A stretch of DNA of 51,785 bases, from the NCBI GenBank assembly GCA_019748295.1, contig JAIEPT010000071.1:1-51785 (forward strand), given 5' to 3'. The DNA is from Gemmataceae bacterium (GTDB lineage: Bacteria > Planctomycetota > Planctomycetia > Gemmatales > Gemmataceae). Position numbers and translations under genes: made by a program. The notes under the pieces are model-generated. The model was given only the letters and a program-made list of their open reading frames with translations, was not told where the DNA came from and ran no database searches. Shown here piece by piece: positions 1 through 7,296 of this stretch; the first letter of the stretch is position 1; each line of letters opens with the position of its first letter.

Positions 1-73
1 GAAACCGCCGGATACGATGAGTACGTCCGGTGGTGTGGGAGGACGGGGGAAGTAATTCCCCCTCCTACCCGAT
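1..73 (+). mobile_element. 3' end of a group II intron (domains V and VI), truncated by window edge
   Basis: Positions 6-35 can fold as a domain V-like hairpin (ACCGCCGGA pairing with TCCGGTGGT around a short GATGA-type tip). Positions 38-70 fold as a domain VI-like hairpin in which GGG-AGGA pairs with TCCT-A-CCC, leaving A67 bulged as a branch-point adenosine. The putative intron ends GAT at position 73, matching the usual AY 3' end, with the bulged A seven bases from the end. The reverse transcriptase would lie left of the window. The element points towards the stop of the opposite-strand gene at 78. This is a fold done by eye, and intron class is not assigned. Confidence 0.6.
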
Positions 74-77
74 TTGG

Positions 78-1412
78 TCAGAACAACTCGAATCGCCCTG
101 GCGCTGCGGTTCGGTCGAGCAGCGCGGGCCAATAGGCGAACACTTCACGCACCGGCGGCCGGCCCGATGTATAGCCCGTCACGCCGGGCGGGCCGGAGGT
201 GACGAGCGGCGCGAACTCCTTCGTGAATCGTTCGACCACGGCGCGGCGTTCGTCATGCACGGCCACGCGCAGCGCTACTTCGGGGGGATCACAGGACATG
301 ATGCCAGGGGTGAGCGCACCCGCACCGATGGTTTCGATGTTGCTCCGCTGCGGCGACATGCCGATGGCGGCGAGACGATCCAGCAGCATCTGCCCCGCGG
401 CCTTTGCTTTCGCGACTGCATCGGGGCCTGAAAGCACGAGCGTACCTGCCGAAGCCCAGCCGTGGCGATATGCGATCGAAACCTTGTAGGAGGGCGGAGC
501 GGGTTTTCCTTTTCCGCCGGACAATCGAACGCGGTCCTTTCCCGCATGCTCCAGCTTCAGCGACGCGAAGTCAGCAACGACGTCGGGCGTCAGATAAGCG
601 GCGGGGTCGCCCACTTCGTACAGCAACTGCTCACGCACCGTTTCGAAATTCACGGCGCCGCCGCTGCCTTCCGGCTTGCCGATGACGAACGATCCGTCCA
701 CTTCGAAATCGACGAACGGATAGCCGACGTTCGCAAGATCGGGGGCGTCCTTCCAGTGGGTCCAGATACCCCCCGTCGCCTGGGCCCCGCACTCGATGAG
801 ATGCCCCGCCGCCGTCGCCTGGCTCAAGCGATCCCAATCGGTCCAACTCCAGCCGAACGCATGCATCGCTGGCCCCACCGTGAGCGACGCATCGGCCACC
901 CGCCCGGTGATGACGATCTCGGCCCCCGCCGCCAGCGCTTCCGCAATCGGTTGAGCGCCGAGATAACCATTAGCACTGACAACCCGCGGACGAATTCTTG
1001 CGAGCGGTACGCCGGTATCCAAATTCGCGAATGCATGGCCCGCAGCAAGGAATCGATCGAGATCGTGCAGCAGGTCGTCCCCTTCGACCACCGCGATGCG
1101 TCGGCTCAGCCCATGCTTCGCGAGAATCGCTTTCGCCTTCTCCGCGCAAGCTCGCGCATTCATGCCCCCCGCGTTCGTCACGATCTTGAGTTGGGGCTGC
1201 GCTTGCACATGCGGGGCAAGGCGATCGAGCACATCAAGAAAATCGCCTGCGTATCCCGTTTGCGGATCCTTCTGCTTTTGCAAGGCAAGGATCGACATCG
1301 TCAGCTCGGCAAGATATTCGAGCGTCAGCACATCAAGCTCGCCGTCGCGCACGAGGCGGATCGGCGCGTCGAGATTGTCGCCCCAGAACCCGCAGCCGTT
1401 TCCGATTCGCAT
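78..1412 (-). CDS. AtuA family protein (DUF1446, acyclic terpene utilisation-like)
   Basis: A 444-aa cytoplasmic protein. The N-terminus (MRIGNGCGFWGD, then LDVLTLEYLAELTM) and the internal block KIVTNAGGMN followed by ITGRVADASLTVGP are typical of the AtuA/DUF1446 family. AtuA is needed for citronellol/geraniol catabolism in Pseudomonas, but its reaction is not settled and most homologues outside that pathway have no known substrate. Length is close to the AtuA core domain; no extra C-terminal domain is fused. The ATG at 1412 has GAAGG about 7 nt upstream. No terpene or acyl-CoA carboxylase genes lie nearby, so the pathway role is open. The stop lies 5 nt from the group II intron end. Confidence 0.85.
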   Translation of the reverse strand: MRIGNGCGFWGDNLDAPIRLVRDGELDVLTLEYLAELTMSILALQKQKDPQTGYAGDFLDVLDRLAPHVQAQPQLKIVTNAGGMNARACAEKAKAILAKHGLSRRIAVVEGDDLLHDLDRFLAAGHAFANLDTGVPLARIRPRVVSANGYLGAQPIAEALAAGAEIVITGRVADASLTVGPAMHAFGWSWTDWDRLSQATAAGHLIECGAQATGGIWTHWKDAPDLANVGYPFVDFEVDGSFVIGKPEGSGGAVNFETVREQLLYEVGDPAAYLTPDVVADFASLKLEHAGKDRVRLSGGKGKPAPPSYKVSIAYRHGWASAGTLVLSGPDAVAKAKAAGQMLLDRLAAIGMSPQRSNIETIGAGALTPGIMSCDPPEVALRVAVHDERRAVVERFTKEFAPLVTSGPPGVTGYTSGRPPVREVFAYWPALLDRTAAPGRFELF

Positions 1413-1562
1413 TGGATTGCCTTCAGATCCGCTTATCCAGGGTTCTTGTCGCGCACGACAAGCTGCACACCCTGATGGTGAGGCTCAACTATCATTCGAG
1501 CAGAAGGGAAGAGCGTGGGCCTTTCAAAGACTGGCTTTATGTTACATCTGAGAATCTCCGCG

Positions 1563-1898
1563 CTACGGGTTGCGTAGAACGGTAGCATGGTCGCCGCAGT
1601 TTCGGAAAATGATCTCGTCGGCCTCATACTGGAATGTAATAATTAGCGGTCCATTCGCATGCATTTCCCATACGGGAGGGCGCTTGCCTCCTTCTTCTTG
1701 CGAGGTGCCCAGCACTCCCTCCAATTTATGGACTCTCAGTCCTTTAGGAAACGGATGGTATGGGCGCTTCGCAAGCTGCCGAATCGCTTTATCGATCAAT
1801 TTTCGATCGCTTTTCGACAACCCTGAATGGTTCCTCTTGAACAAAGTGGTGTATGCGAACTTCAACGCGCAATCCTCGCTATTGCTCGTCGCAGTCAT
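1563..1898 (-). CDS. RelE/ParE-superfamily toxin (YafQ/HigB-like)
   Basis: A 111-aa basic protein. It follows the RelE/ParE fold pattern: an N-terminal strand FAYTTLFKR, two helices (LSKSDRKLIDKAIRQLAKRP), a HKLEG turn, then strands ending ITFQYEADEIIFRNCGDH. The final GDH with a terminal basic tail resembles YafQ and HigB mRNA interferases, which cleave ribosome-bound mRNA. The C-terminal histidine is present. Its start overlaps the 3' end of the upstream small gene by 20 nt, the usual antitoxin-then-toxin arrangement. ParE-type gyrase inhibition cannot be excluded from sequence alone. It is the last gene of a four-gene minus-strand operon. Confidence 0.75.
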   Translation of the reverse strand: MTATSNSEDCALKFAYTTLFKRNHSGLSKSDRKLIDKAIRQLAKRPYHPFPKGLRVHKLEGVLGTSQEEGGKRPPVWEMHANGPLIITFQYEADEIIFRNCGDHATVLRNP

Positions 1899-2130
1899 TA
1901 AGACTGCTTAGCATTTCTTCGACTGAATCGAACGAGTGAAGCCTGCCGTTCAAGATATCGTCGTCGGCTGTCGCTTCGCGTCGAACGGGCGCACTGATAG
2001 GGCACTCTTCGGTGATGCCAACAGATTTAATGTGCGCAATTACCGGCGCCTTGCAAGGAGTGAACGGAGAGTTGGACAACTCCATTGCTGGCCAACGAAA
2101 GTTATTCGTATTGTCGCGATGCGTAATCAT
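1879..2130 (-). CDS. Putative antitoxin of the RelE-like toxin
   Basis: An 83-aa acidic protein. The ATG at 2130 is chosen because GAGGAG lies about 8 nt upstream and the stop of the preceding gene is only one base away; a longer frame to 2178 would overlap that gene by 47 nt. The C-terminus (SFDSVEEMLSSLN) is an acidic amphipathic helix of the kind that wraps a RelE-fold toxin. The N-terminal part has no DNA-binding motif I recognise, so operator binding may be done by the ribbon-helix-helix protein encoded at the head of the operon. Assignment as antitoxin rests mainly on position, size and the overlap with the toxin. Confidence 0.62.
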   Translation of the reverse strand: MITHRDNTNNFRWPAMELSNSPFTPCKAPVIAHIKSVGITEECPISAPVRREATADDDILNGRLHSFDSVEEMLSSLNDCDEQ

Positions 2131-2131
2131 G

Positions 2132-2920
2132 CTAGTTCTCCTCGTCCGGAGTTTCATCTTCCCGCTGAGAAGGGCCATTCGCAGCCGAATTGAACTGGAG
2201 AAATTTCAAAATATTTTCATTTAGGAACGCCTGAACAATTCCAAGTCGCTGGACTTCCTCTGCAAGAGCGTCGTTGTTCCAATCCCGTGGCATACTCCAA
2301 TCGGCATCGGCCTCAAGGAATAATTGGCTGGGATCTTCAAGCAATGACTCTACTTTGACATCAACCTGCCATTCGGTTTGACTCTTTTTGCCTTGTCCCT
2401 TCTTTTTAAAAGGAGGAAAGAAGAGCCGAAGCCCTACAAGATGTATCGGACGGCCAAACTCTTTTGTTCGTTCTCCATCGATTTTCATCACGTCGCTTGC
2501 AAGGAATACACGTGAGTCGCCATCGATTGCCATCGATCCGCGGACCATTGCGGACGAGCTCAGGATCAACTCAGGCTGGAAAAATTCTCCGAAGACCTCC
2601 AGCAGCTTCTGGTATTTGTTCTCGTACAGTTCCATTCCAGTCTCGGGAAAAGAACAATGCATCTGCAAGTCCCTTTGAGATACGGTAATCGATAGGTAGC
2701 TGTCTGGAGAGCTGCCAATAGGCTGTTTGAACAGCCATCGCTCCGATTTGAAATCGGTAGTTTGAGGATCAAAGAACGACATCAATCGCTGCGCGAACTC
2801 AAATCCTTTCTTGCGCTCAAGCCGTATCTCAGGGTGAAACTGGAGCTTCATGAAGTAGCCCCATCGAGCAAGCTTGGCGTCGGGCTTAGGCTTGTTGATG
2901 TGAGACGATTCCGATGCCAT
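2132..2920 (-). CDS. Hypothetical protein, weakly TIGR04255-like, in the TA-like operon
   Basis: A 262-aa protein of unknown function with no signal peptide or membrane segment. Its pattern of alternating strands, then LFLEADADW and a final helical stretch (DALAEEVQRLGIVQAFLNENILKFL), resembles the TIGR04255 family, which has no assigned function; the match is by eye and weak. The extreme C-terminus is acidic. It lies 21 nt after the ribbon-helix-helix gene and its stop is one base before the antitoxin ATG, so the four genes are almost surely co-transcribed. An alternative is a SecB-like chaperone as in toxin-antitoxin-chaperone systems, but it is longer than those and I see no clear SecB motif. 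Confidence 0.65.
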   Translation of the reverse strand: MASESSHINKPKPDAKLARWGYFMKLQFHPEIRLERKKGFEFAQRLMSFFDPQTTDFKSERWLFKQPIGSSPDSYLSITVSQRDLQMHCSFPETGMELYENKYQKLLEVFGEFFQPELILSSSAMVRGSMAIDGDSRVFLASDVMKIDGERTKEFGRPIHLVGLRLFFPPFKKKGQGKKSQTEWQVDVKVESLLEDPSQLFLEADADWSMPRDWNNDALAEEVQRLGIVQAFLNENILKFLQFNSAANGPSQREDETPDEEN

Positions 2921-2941
2921 CTTGATCCGCCTTATGCGCCG

Positions 2942-3172
2942 CTAAGAACCGTTTCCAGCTCGCCGCATTGACGAGTCGTGTTCAAAGTATTTTCCCAACT
3001 CACCCCGAGACGCACTCAAAAGACGTTCGCGAACCCAGACAGAAAGATCCACACCCGCCAAATTGGCTGCTGCCGTGAACTCTTCTTTTTCACGGGCATT
3101 CAACCGAACTTGCAGGTGAGCGCCTTTAGAGGCAGCAGGGTCTTTGCGAGGCCTTCCACGCGAGCGACTCAT
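2942..3172 (-). CDS. Ribbon-helix-helix (CopG/MobC-like) DNA-binding protein
   Basis: A 76-aa basic protein. It opens with an Arg/Lys/Pro-rich arm (SRGRPRKDP), then a strand HLQVRLN, a helix AREKEEFTAAANLAG and a second helix VDLSVWVRERLLSA. This is the ribbon-helix-helix layout of CopG-type repressors, MobC relaxosome proteins and DUF1778-type antitoxins. As first gene behind a promoter that carries a short palindrome, it is probably the operon's own repressor. The ATG lies six bases after the -10 hexamer, so the transcript would be leaderless; no other plausible start exists. It may be an antitoxin component in its own right. Confidence 0.72.
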   Translation of the reverse strand: MSRSRGRPRKDPAASKGAHLQVRLNAREKEEFTAAANLAGVDLSVWVRERLLSASRGELGKYFEHDSSMRRAGNGS

Positions 3173-3178
3173 AATTGA

Positions 3179-3206
3179 ATTGTAATGACAAATAATCTGA
3201 TGTCAA
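3179..3206 (-). promoter_or_regulatory. Sigma70-type promoter with palindromic operator for the four-gene module
   Basis: On the minus strand TTGACA (3206-3201) and TACAAT (3184-3179) are separated by 16 bp, a near-consensus vegetative promoter. TGACA and TGTCA half-sites (3186-3190 and 3201-3205) form an inverted repeat spanning the spacer, where a ribbon-helix-helix repressor could block polymerase. The predicted start site falls at or next to the ATG at 3172. Confidence 0.6.
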
Positions 3207-3561
3207 CGAGCGTGCAAGAGTAAAAATACGTTTTCCTGATACTGTTCCGTAACTGATTGGGCTGCATGTGTCTACGGTTTCTGGTCCGGCCTTGACGCTC
3301 GTCGCAACCCCTTGTATGGGCCTCGGCCTAACTTTCGGCTTTTTTTCCGCGACTGCCGCATGTACCTTTCGCGCTAAGCCGATTATGCGTCTTGCCTTCG
3401 CATTTTGAGGAACAGCGAAGGCAGGGTCGTTCTGCACTCCGCACCCGTCCTTGCCGCTATCTCAACGCCCTGTCGCAACGAAAGCCGATACCACCACAGT
3501 GAACATTGATACAATGCACCCGAACTTCGGCCCGACCACCTCAACGCCCACGGCCCGCTGA
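3207..3561. other. Intergenic, no gene recognised
   Basis: A 355-bp gap between the divergent TA-like module and recC. Short open frames here have no recognisable domain, and the longest one crosses the promoter and the ribbon-helix-helix gene, so it is not accepted. No recC promoter could be picked with confidence and recC lacks a good ribosome binding site. Confidence 0.5.
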
Positions 3562-6500
3562 ATGAGCGTCTTGTATCTGGCTGCCGATGCGGAAGTTCTG
3601 GCCGGCAAACTCGCCGACCTGATCGATGCCCAGATTCGCGAAGGCGACTTCTTTCGTCCCATCGATATCGTTGTTCCCAATCGTTTCCTGGGCCGTTGGC
3701 TGAAGCTTTGGCTTGCTCGAAAAATGGGCGTGGCCGTCAATCTCCGCTTCCGCTTTCTCGAATCCGCCCTCTGGGATTGGTATCGCGCCATCGATCCGCG
3801 GCCCATCGAACCGCTCGATCCTGATCATCCATTCGACCTGAGCAAGCATCCCTCGTCCCCAGAGTTCCTGGAACCTGAGACGTACCGCCTGCTCGTCCTC
3901 TCGGTATTGCTGCATGAGGACAGCGACGCGCTCGCACTCTTCCGCCATTATCTGCAACGGGCCGATGGGCAACTCAGACGGCGCAGCTGTCGCCGGGCTT
4001 GGCAGCTCGCGGGATTGCTCAGCGATTTCATCCGCGACTACGAGTATCACCGCCAGCAGGAACTGATTCAACCATGGCTGCGCGGCCAACTCGGTTTGCC
4101 GCCGGGCCACGGAGCGGAGTCGCTGGAGCGTGGACAGCGCGACGTCTTTCAGCACATCATCGGTCTGCCCGACGGCAAACGCCAACTTCTCATCAACGCG
4201 ACGGGCCGCAACTTCAAGACGCTCCCACAGTATGTGATGGAAGTGCGCGAGGTCTTCGAGACGCTGCACCCGCCGCTGCGCGACGGAAAGCCCGCGACCG
4301 TGCATCTCTTCGGCCTCACGCAAATCTCGCGATTGCATGTCGAGGCATTGCGATTCCTCGGCCCGTTCTTCGACCTCCGCGTGTATCATCTCAACGCGTT
4401 GGCGGGCCGATTGCCGAGGCGGCTCGATCGCGAGCAACTGCAAGGCGTGGCAGAGTCGTTCATCGTCGATCGCCGCTCCGACAAGGTGCAGGCGGGGGAC
4501 AGCTTGCTGCATCTTTGGGGTAGGGCAGGGGCGGAGAGTTTCTGGCTGATGGCCGAGTTTCTGTCGCTACCGTCGTTCTCGGCCGAGGGTTTGGTCGCCT
4601 CGCCGACGCGCGGACGCAGGGCGAAGCCGACGGTGCTGAGCCGATTGCGCGAGTATCTGTTCACGCCCGACAAGTTCGGCGACGACGACCGCTTGCCGCA
4701 AGACACATCGTTGCAGGTCGTCGGCTGCCCCGGCATCCTGCGTGAGGTCGAAACGGTTCACAACAGCATCCTGCACAATCTGCAGGAAAATCCTGACCTG
4801 CGGCAAACGGACATCGCGGTGCTTGCCGTGGACATGGGCCGCTATCGACCCGTGTTGCAAGCGGTCTTCGAGCGGCCGCCGCATCCGGTGGCGTACAACC
4901 TGATCGATTACAGCGCCGCCGGTCTTAGTACGTTCGGCCATGCGCTGATGGGCATGCTGGATTTGGCCCTCGAATCGTTCACGCGGTCGAAGGTGTTCGA
5001 GGTGTTGCTCAGTCCCTGCATCCTCGCTCGCCTTGGCGTCGATCGCCATGAAGCGATGACGTGGGTCGATTGGGCGGAAAAGCTTGGCATTCATCAGGGA
5101 TGGGACGCTTCCGAGAAACACGAGCAAGGCCTGCCTGCAACGCCGCAGTTCGGCTGGAAGCTTGGATTGCAGCGTCTGCGGCTAGGTCGATTCATGGTGA
5201 CGGTGCCGGACGACCATGATGGGGACACGCCGCGTTTCGGCGACATTGTTCCATTCGCCGATCTCGAAAGCAGCGACCGCAGCAAGTTGGACCGCTTCTG
5301 CCTCGCTATCGAAGGGCTGTTGCCTCGCTTGCGTGCGATGCGGCATTTTCAGGGGACCGGCCCTGAATGGGCGGAGCGCATTCGCGAACTCGTCGTCGAT
5401 TTCTTCGATGTCCCGGAGGATCGGCCCGAAGAGGGGGAAGTGCGCGATCGGTTGCTCGCCTCGCTTGACCGCCTCAGCCTGTGGGACCAGCTTGCGGGGC
5501 CCGGCAAGGAGCCGCATCCCTTGCCGTTGGCCCTCATTCGCGAATATCTGCTGACGCAGCTCGAAACGATCCCCGGTTCGCAAGGCCAAGCGCTGGTCGG
5601 CGGCGTCACCCTCACGGGGCTGCAGCCCATGAGGCCCGTGCCGTTCAAGATCGTTTACGTGCTCGGTATGGGGGAGAAGAATTTTCCCGGCAGCAACTTT
5701 CTCACCGCGCTCGATCTTCGGAATCTTGGCGACCGGCCCCGCGGCGACATTCGTCCTGCCGAGCATCAGCGGTTCATCTTTCTGGAAACGATCCTTTCGG
5801 CCGCGAAGAACCTTTACCTCTTCTACGACAACCGCGACCTGCAGAAAGACGAGCCGCTCTTCCCCGCGGTCCCCGTGCAGCAGCTTCGCCAATTCCTGGA
5901 TCGCTGCATCCTGCGTGAGCCGTTTCAGGAAGCGGCGATGCCCTTGCATGGCCATGATGAAGCGTTTCTCGATCCGCTGAAGAAGCCGGCCTGGCACGAT
6001 GTGCTGGTGCAATACCGCGAGACCGATCGCTTGCTTGCGGTGATGGATGCCGACAAGAAGGGACGATTCGGGCCGAGTCTGTTTCCGCGCGCGGAGTTGC
6101 ACGATCGCATCGCGGAGCTGACGCCGGACTTCTCGCTGACGCCCTCAAGTAGCGTCACGCAAAGCAGCCCGCCGACGATCGCGTTGCGCGAGTTGCGCAG
6201 CTATTTGAAATGTCCTGCCGAAGCGATGCTGAAACGGCACCTGCGCATCGACGACGAGCCGGAGAGCCAGGACGAGGAAGATTACGAGCCGCTTACGACC
6301 TCGCGTCTCCAAGGCATGCGGCTCGTCCAGCAGGTGCTGACGCAGATCGTCACGAAGAGCGCCGCCGGCCAACTCGACCAGGTCCTCGAAGAATGGGTCG
6401 ATCGTTTCGAGGCGACCTACGATGGCTGGCGCATGCGCTGCAAGGCGCCGGAGGAGGCTTTCGGCGAAATCGACCGCGCCGCCCTTCGCCAGGAACTGCA

Positions 6501-7296
6501 TGAACGCATCTTCGGCAAAGGCCGGCTCGCGTCGTTTCTGCGTGAGCGGGTCGCCAAGCCGTATGTCGACCTGCTCGCACTCGGCGCCAGCCTGCGGCCG
6601 GTGGAAGCGAAGATTCGTTTCCCCGCCCTCAGCATCCCGCTGGCTCGAACGTTGCCGCACTCGAACGCCACGCATGCGAATCTGGTCGGCGACTTGAAGA
6701 TGACATGGGTGGATGCCCATTCGCTCGATGTGCTCGTGCTGACGTCCGCCAGGAAGTGGTCGCCGACGGACCTCTCCATGTATCTTCTCGAGCCCGTGCT
6801 CATGTATCTGTCGCTGCTGGCACATGACGATCCGTCCACGAAGGGACTGGTTTCCGAATGGATGGCGGCGCGCGATCTGTGCGTCCATGTCGCGTTTGCC
6901 GAGGGCCTGGGAACGGTGCGCTACCCAGCGGGCATGATCAGTCCGGAAGAGGCGCGGGCGTATCTCTCCGAACTCGCGGCCGATTTCCTCGATCCGAACC
7001 GTTGCGAGCTGCTGCCGTTTCGTTGCCTTGAGAAGAAGCCGATGGAGGCGCTCTTTCTGCAGGAGTATGATCCGATCGCAGCCGACGAGTTTCGCGAAAA
7101 GATCGAAGAAGCATTGGAAAACGACGGCGTTTTTGGGCGCCCGCTCGTCTGGGATCTCGTGCACCGGATCAATGTGACGGTGCCGGAGGATGCGCTCGAG
7201 ATCATGCAACGGCGTTTCCGCCTGATCAACATGGGCCCCGCCCTGAATCGCGAACCAAACGATTCCGCCTCGCGCGAAGAGGAGGATTGGGGATGA
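3562..7296 (+). CDS. recC: Exodeoxyribonuclease V subunit gamma (RecC)
   Basis: A 1244-aa protein, somewhat longer than the E. coli subunit. The N-terminus (PIDIVVPNRFLGRWLKLWLARKMG, residues about 33-56) is the RecC signature, followed by RFRFLESALWDWY. The middle contains the degenerate helicase fold with TLTGLQPMRPVPFKIVYVLGMGEKNFPG near residue 685, and the C-terminal inactive nuclease-like domain includes LRELRSYLKCPAEAMLKRHL near residue 875. RecC splits the duplex for RecB and RecD and in gamma-proteobacteria reads Chi; the local Chi sequence is unknown. It is the first gene of a recC-recB-recD operon, and its TGA overlaps the recB ATG. The start has no clear Shine-Dalgarno, so a slightly different start is possible. 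Confidence 0.93.
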   Translation: MSVLYLAADAEVLAGKLADLIDAQIREGDFFRPIDIVVPNRFLGRWLKLWLARKMGVAVNLRFRFLESALWDWYRAIDPRPIEPLDPDHPFDLSKHPSSPEFLEPETYRLLVLSVLLHEDSDALALFRHYLQRADGQLRRRSCRRAWQLAGLLSDFIRDYEYHRQQELIQPWLRGQLGLPPGHGAESLERGQRDVFQHIIGLPDGKRQLLINATGRNFKTLPQYVMEVREVFETLHPPLRDGKPATVHLFGLTQISRLHVEALRFLGPFFDLRVYHLNALAGRLPRRLDREQLQGVAESFIVDRRSDKVQAGDSLLHLWGRAGAESFWLMAEFLSLPSFSAEGLVASPTRGRRAKPTVLSRLREYLFTPDKFGDDDRLPQDTSLQVVGCPGILREVETVHNSILHNLQENPDLRQTDIAVLAVDMGRYRPVLQAVFERPPHPVAYNLIDYSAAGLSTFGHALMGMLDLALESFTRSKVFEVLLSPCILARLGVDRHEAMTWVDWAEKLGIHQGWDASEKHEQGLPATPQFGWKLGLQRLRLGRFMVTVPDDHDGDTPRFGDIVPFADLESSDRSKLDRFCLAIEGLLPRLRAMRHFQGTGPEWAERIRELVVDFFDVPEDRPEEGEVRDRLLASLDRLSLWDQLAGPGKEPHPLPLALIREYLLTQLETIPGSQGQALVGGVTLTGLQPMRPVPFKIVYVLGMGEKNFPGSNFLTALDLRNLGDRPRGDIRPAEHQRFIFLETILSAAKNLYLFYDNRDLQKDEPLFPAVPVQQLRQFLDRCILREPFQEAAMPLHGHDEAFLDPLKKPAWHDVLVQYRETDRLLAVMDADKKGRFGPSLFPRAELHDRIAELTPDFSLTPSSSVTQSSPPTIALRELRSYLKCPAEAMLKRHLRIDDEPESQDEEDYEPLTTSRLQGMRLVQQVLTQIVTKSAAGQLDQVLEEWVDRFEATYDGWRMRCKAPEEAFGEIDRAALRQELHERIFGKGRLASFLRERVAKPYVDLLALGASLRPVEAKIRFPALSIPLARTLPHSNATHANLVGDLKMTWVDAHSLDVLVLTSARKWSPTDLSMYLLEPVLMYLSLLAHDDPSTKGLVSEWMAARDLCVHVAFAEGLGTVRYPAGMISPEEARAYLSELAADFLDPNRCELLPFRCLEKKPMEALFLQEYDPIAADEFREKIEEALENDGVFGRPLVWDLVHRINVTVPEDALEIMQRRFRLINMGPALNREPNDSASREEEDWG

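Noticed and set aside
3126..3437. A 103-codon minus-strand frame upstream of the ribbon-helix-helix gene
   Set aside because: It runs across the promoter and into the regulator gene in another frame, with no domain or ribosome site.
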